Assembly: GCF_017565705.1 (NCBI RefSeq)
Contig: NZ_JAGDYL010000015.1
Span: 1 to 64,000, forward strand
Length of the DNA: 64,000 nt
From: Leucobacter ruminantium
Lineage (GTDB): Bacteria; Actinomycetota; Actinomycetes; Actinomycetales; Microbacteriaceae
Reading direction: 5' to 3'
A model generated the notes under the pieces. That model worked only from the letters and a program-made list of their open reading frames with translations, ran no database searches and was not told where the DNA came from. A program made the translations under genes and the position numbers. Below, piece after piece: positions 61,168 through 64,000 of this stretch. The stretch's first letter is position 1; every line of letters begins with the position of its first letter.

Positions 61168-64000
61168 GTGAGCACCAACGCCGTTCGCCCGCAAGACCTC
61201 GCAGACCAGGCCGTCGAACTCGTGCGCCGCTGGCTCCGGGAAGCCGCGGAGTTCCCGGTCGACGCCGCAGCCGCCCGCCTCGCAGGCGTGCTGCGCGACC
61301 CGCACGGCCTCGACTTCACCGTCGGCTTCGTCGACGGCGTCGTGCGCCCCGAAGACCTCGGGGCCGCGGCGAAGAAGCTGCGCGAGCTCACCCCCCTCAC
61401 CCCGAAGTTCCTGCCCGCACCCATGCGGGGCGCGATCGGCATCGGCGGCGCCGTCTCGAAGCCGCTTCCCGGCGTCGTCGTGCCGATCGCCCGCCGGGTG
61501 CTGCGCGAGATGGTCAGCCACCTCATCATCGACGCGAGCGACGCGAAGCTCGGCCCCGCGATCGCGAAGATCAAGCGCGACGGGGTGCGCCTCAACATCA
61601 ACCTGCTCGGCGAGGCCATCCTCGGCGAGTTCGAGGCGGAGCGACGACTGGCCGGGACGCACAAGCTGCTCGCCCGCGACGACGTCGACTACGTCTCGAT
61701 CAAGGTCTCCTCGACCGTCGCCCCGCACAACCACTGGGCCTTCGACGAAGCCGTCGCCCACATCGAGCAGCAGCTCGTGCCGCTCTTCGAGCGCGCCGCT
61801 GCCGCGAGCCCGCAGAAGTTCATCAACCTCGACATGGAGGAGTACAAGGATCTCGATCTCACGATCGCGGTGTTCAAGCGCATCCTCGACCGACCCGAGT
61901 TCACCGGCCTCGAGGCCGGCATCGTGCTGCAGGCCTACCTCCCCGACGCGCTCGCCGCGATGATGGATCTGCAGGAGTGGTCGGCCGCCCGTGTCGGGCG
62001 GGGCGGCGCCCCCGTCAAGGTGCGCATCGTCAAGGGCGCGAACCTGCCCATGGAGCACGTGGACGCCGCGATCCACGGTTGGCCCGTCGCCACCTGGGGG
62101 TCGAAGCAGGCGTCGGACACGAGCTACAAGGCCGTCATCGACTACGCACTCACACCGGAGCGCGTGAAGAACGTGCGCATCGGGGTGGCGGGTCACAACC
62201 TCTTCGATGTCGCCCTCGCCTGGCTGCTCGCGAAGGCCCGCGGTGCGCAGCAGGGAGTCGAGTTCGAGATGCTGCTCGGCATGGCGACGGGGCAGGCCGA
62301 GGCCGTGAAGCGCGAGGTCGGATCCCTGCTCCTCTACACGCCCGTCGTGCACCCCGAGGAGTTCGACGTCGCGATCGCCTACCTGATCCGCCGCCTCGAG
62401 GAGGGCGCGAGCCAGGAGAACTTCATGTCGGCCGTGTTCGAGCTGAACGACGATCGGACGCTGTTCGAGCGCGAGCAGCAGCGCTTCCTCGCGTCGCTCG
62501 AAGATCTCTCTGCCATCACGGGCGACGGTTCGGTCGAGACCTACGAGGTGCCCGCCCCGAACCGGCGCCAGGACCGTCGGCGCTACGACGAGGTCGGATC
62601 CGCGGCGCGTATCGAGTCAAAGGTCGAGGCCGGCCGTCGCGGGGAGTTCGAGAACACCCCTGACACCGATCCCGATCTGCCGGGCAACCGGGAATGGGGG
62701 CGAGGGATCGCGGAGCGCATGGTCGACTCGCGGCTCGGCGTCGAGCTCGTGGCCTCGTCGCGCCTCGACTCCGAGGAGCAGGTCGACGAGGCGATCGAGC
62801 GCGGCATCGTCGCCGCCGACGTGTGGCAGGCGCTCGGCGCCGACGAGCGCGCGCGCATCCTGTATCGCGCCGGCGAGGTGCTCGAATCGCGCAGGGCCGA
62901 ACTGCTCGAGGTCATGGGGTCCGAGTGCGGCAAGACGCTCGACCAGGGCGACCCCGAGGTCTCAGAGGCCGTCGACTTCGCGAACTACTACGCGATGCTC
63001 GGCCAGCAGCTCGAGCGGGTCGACGGCGCCGAATACCGCCCCGTGAAGCTCACCGCCGTGATCCCGCCGTGGAACTTCCCCGTGGCGATCCCCGCGGGCG
63101 GCGCTCTTTCGGCGCTCGCGGCCGGATCCTCCGTCATCATCAAGCCCGCCTCGAACTCCGCCCGCTCGGGCGCCGTGATGGTCGAGGCGCTGTGGGAGGC
63201 CGGGGTGCCGCGAGAGGTGCTGCAGCTCGTGCAGTTCTCCGACCGCGGGCTCGGCTCGAAGCTCGTCGCCGACCCGCGCATCGACCGGCTCATCCTCACC
63301 GGCGCCTACGAGACCGCCGTGTCGTTCCGCGAGCTGCGCCGCGACCTCCCGATCCTCGCCGAGACGAGCGGCAAGAACGCCATCATCGTCACCCCCAACG
63401 CCGACCTCGACCTCGCGGCGCGCGACGTCGCGCAGTCGGCATTCGGGCACGCCGGTCAGAAGTGCTCCGCCGCCTCGCTCGTCATCCTCGTCGGTTCCGT
63501 CGCGACCTCGCGGCGCTTCCGCGGCCAGCTGCTCGACGCCGTACGATCCCTCAAGGTCGGCACGCCCGAGCACCTCGATACCCAGATGGGCACCATCATC
63601 ACCGCTCCGAGCGGCAAGCTGCTGCGCGGCCTCACCACGCTCGGACCGAGCGAGGAATGGCTCATCGAGCCGCGGCCCCTCGAGAGCGACAGCCCGCTGG
63701 CCGTCGACCGCGAGGGCGCGACGAAGCTCTGGAGCCCCGGCGTGCGCGACGGCGTGCAGCGCGGCTCCGAGTATCACCTCACTGAGTACTTCGGGCCGAT
63801 CCTCGGCATCATGACCGCGGAGACCCTCGACGAGGCGATCGACATGGTGAACGAGATCGACTACGGCCTCACGAGCGGCCTGCACTCGCTCGACCGCGAC
63901 GACCTCGCGCTCTGGCTGGACCGCATCCAGGCGGGCAACCTCTACGTCAACCGCGGCATCACGGGCGCCATCGTGCGCCGCCAGTCGTTCGGCGGTTGGA
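61168..64000 (+). CDS. putA: Bifunctional proline dehydrogenase / glutamate-semialdehyde dehydrogenase (partial)
   Basis: The frame opens at GTG 61168 (AAAGG seven bases upstream) and is still open at the right edge, giving 944 codons. The proline dehydrogenase part (about residues 30-450) has LNINLLGEAILGEFEAERRL, DYVSIKVSS, FINLDMEEYKDLDLT and KVRIVKGANL. The aldehyde dehydrogenase part (from about 510) has VIPPWNFPVAIPAGG, ETSGKNAIIV with the general-base Glu, and GQKCSAASLVIL with the catalytic Cys. The last visible residues are RRQSFGGW. It degrades proline to glutamate. There is no N-terminal DNA-binding domain, so regulation is expected from the LysR protein. Confidence 0.93.
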   Translation, partial: MSTNAVRPQDLADQAVELVRRWLREAAEFPVDAAAARLAGVLRDPHGLDFTVGFVDGVVRPEDLGAAAKKLRELTPLTPKFLPAPMRGAIGIGGAVSKPLPGVVVPIARRVLREMVSHLIIDASDAKLGPAIAKIKRDGVRLNINLLGEAILGEFEAERRLAGTHKLLARDDVDYVSIKVSSTVAPHNHWAFDEAVAHIEQQLVPLFERAAAASPQKFINLDMEEYKDLDLTIAVFKRILDRPEFTGLEAGIVLQAYLPDALAAMMDLQEWSAARVGRGGAPVKVRIVKGANLPMEHVDAAIHGWPVATWGSKQASDTSYKAVIDYALTPERVKNVRIGVAGHNLFDVALAWLLAKARGAQQGVEFEMLLGMATGQAEAVKREVGSLLLYTPVVHPEEFDVAIAYLIRRLEEGASQENFMSAVFELNDDRTLFEREQQRFLASLEDLSAITGDGSVETYEVPAPNRRQDRRRYDEVGSAARIESKVEAGRRGEFENTPDTDPDLPGNREWGRGIAERMVDSRLGVELVASSRLDSEEQVDEAIERGIVAADVWQALGADERARILYRAGEVLESRRAELLEVMGSECGKTLDQGDPEVSEAVDFANYYAMLGQQLERVDGAEYRPVKLTAVIPPWNFPVAIPAGGALSALAAGSSVIIKPASNSARSGAVMVEALWEAGVPREVLQLVQFSDRGLGSKLVADPRIDRLILTGAYETAVSFRELRRDLPILAETSGKNAIIVTPNADLDLAARDVAQSAFGHAGQKCSAASLVILVGSVATSRRFRGQLLDAVRSLKVGTPEHLDTQMGTIITAPSGKLLRGLTTLGPSEEWLIEPRPLESDSPLAVDREGATKLWSPGVRDGVQRGSEYHLTEYFGPILGIMTAETLDEAIDMVNEIDYGLTSGLHSLDRDDLALWLDRIQAGNLYVNRGITGAIVRRQSFGGW

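Overview
The window is high-GC chromosomal DNA with short intergenic gaps, frequent 4-nt stop/start overlaps, GTG starts and several apparently leaderless promoters. Together with the family content (actinobacterial RmlC-RmlD fusion, LCP ligases, FHA protein next to purE/purK, GW/HGF-repeat secreted protein) this points to an actinobacterium, most likely Microbacteriaceae (Leucobacter or a close relative). That placement is an inference from content; no marker gene is present. No rRNA, tRNA, CRISPR array or prophage was seen, and no stretch over 300 bases lacks a gene.

Layout. 1-1.8 kb: the end of an IS5-type transposase, a small membrane protein and a DUF4436 protein. 1.9-9.5 kb: a glycan module with a GT-B enzyme, a PglK/MsbA-type ABC exporter, a DegT aminotransferase, a dolichol-phosphate-mannose-synthase-like GT2 with a DUF2304 partner, a Gfo/Idh/MocA dehydrogenase and a LpxA-like acyltransferase. 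The last three enzyme types (dehydrogenase, aminotransferase, acyltransferase) match WbpB/WbpE/WbpD, which make a 3-acetamido sugar nucleotide. 9.7-15 kb: an epimerase, GtrB-, GtrA- and GT39-type genes and a GT2, with visibly lower GC in the first part. 15-31.6 kb: a GT2-GT4 fusion, a divergent GT4 relative, a secreted five-repeat protein, RgpF/WbsX-type transferases, a GT with a coiled-coil tail, a tiny coiled-coil protein, an OafA-type O-acyltransferase and a Wzm/Wzt ABC exporter. 31.6-37.3 kb: rmlA, ugd, a GT2, rmlB and rmlCD, which make dTDP-rhamnose and UDP-glucuronate. 37.3-43.6 kb: two tandem MdoB/OpgB-like phosphoglycerol transferases and two LytR-CpsA-Psr ligases. Read together, 10-44 kb looks like a locus for a rhamnose-containing, glycerol-phosphate- and acyl-decorated wall polysaccharide that is exported by Wzm/Wzt and joined to peptidoglycan by LCP enzymes.

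43.9-48.4 kb holds a GT4, purE, an FHA protein and purK. 48.4-51 kb is a DHA2 drug exporter with its MarR regulator and a well-formed promoter/operator region. 51-53.7 kb is a MalT-type LuxR regulator. 53.8-59.2 kb is a phosphonate cassette: phnDCE-type transporter, FAD oxidoreductase, GntR/UTRA regulator and phosphonatase-like HAD hydrolase, with two matching operator candidates in the divergent gap. 59.3-64 kb has an endo/exonuclease/phosphatase-fold protein, a LysR regulator and a divergently transcribed putA cut by the window edge.

The most unusual signal is an iterated word, GAGGGATC (full palindrome GCGAGGGATCCCTCGC). I counted about 25 copies between 32.9 kb and the end but only 2 in the first 32 kb. 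It occurs in every reading frame, in intergenic hairpins and in apparent protein insertions. It therefore looks like a lineage-specific highly iterated palindrome whose absence marks the left polysaccharide region as probably foreign.
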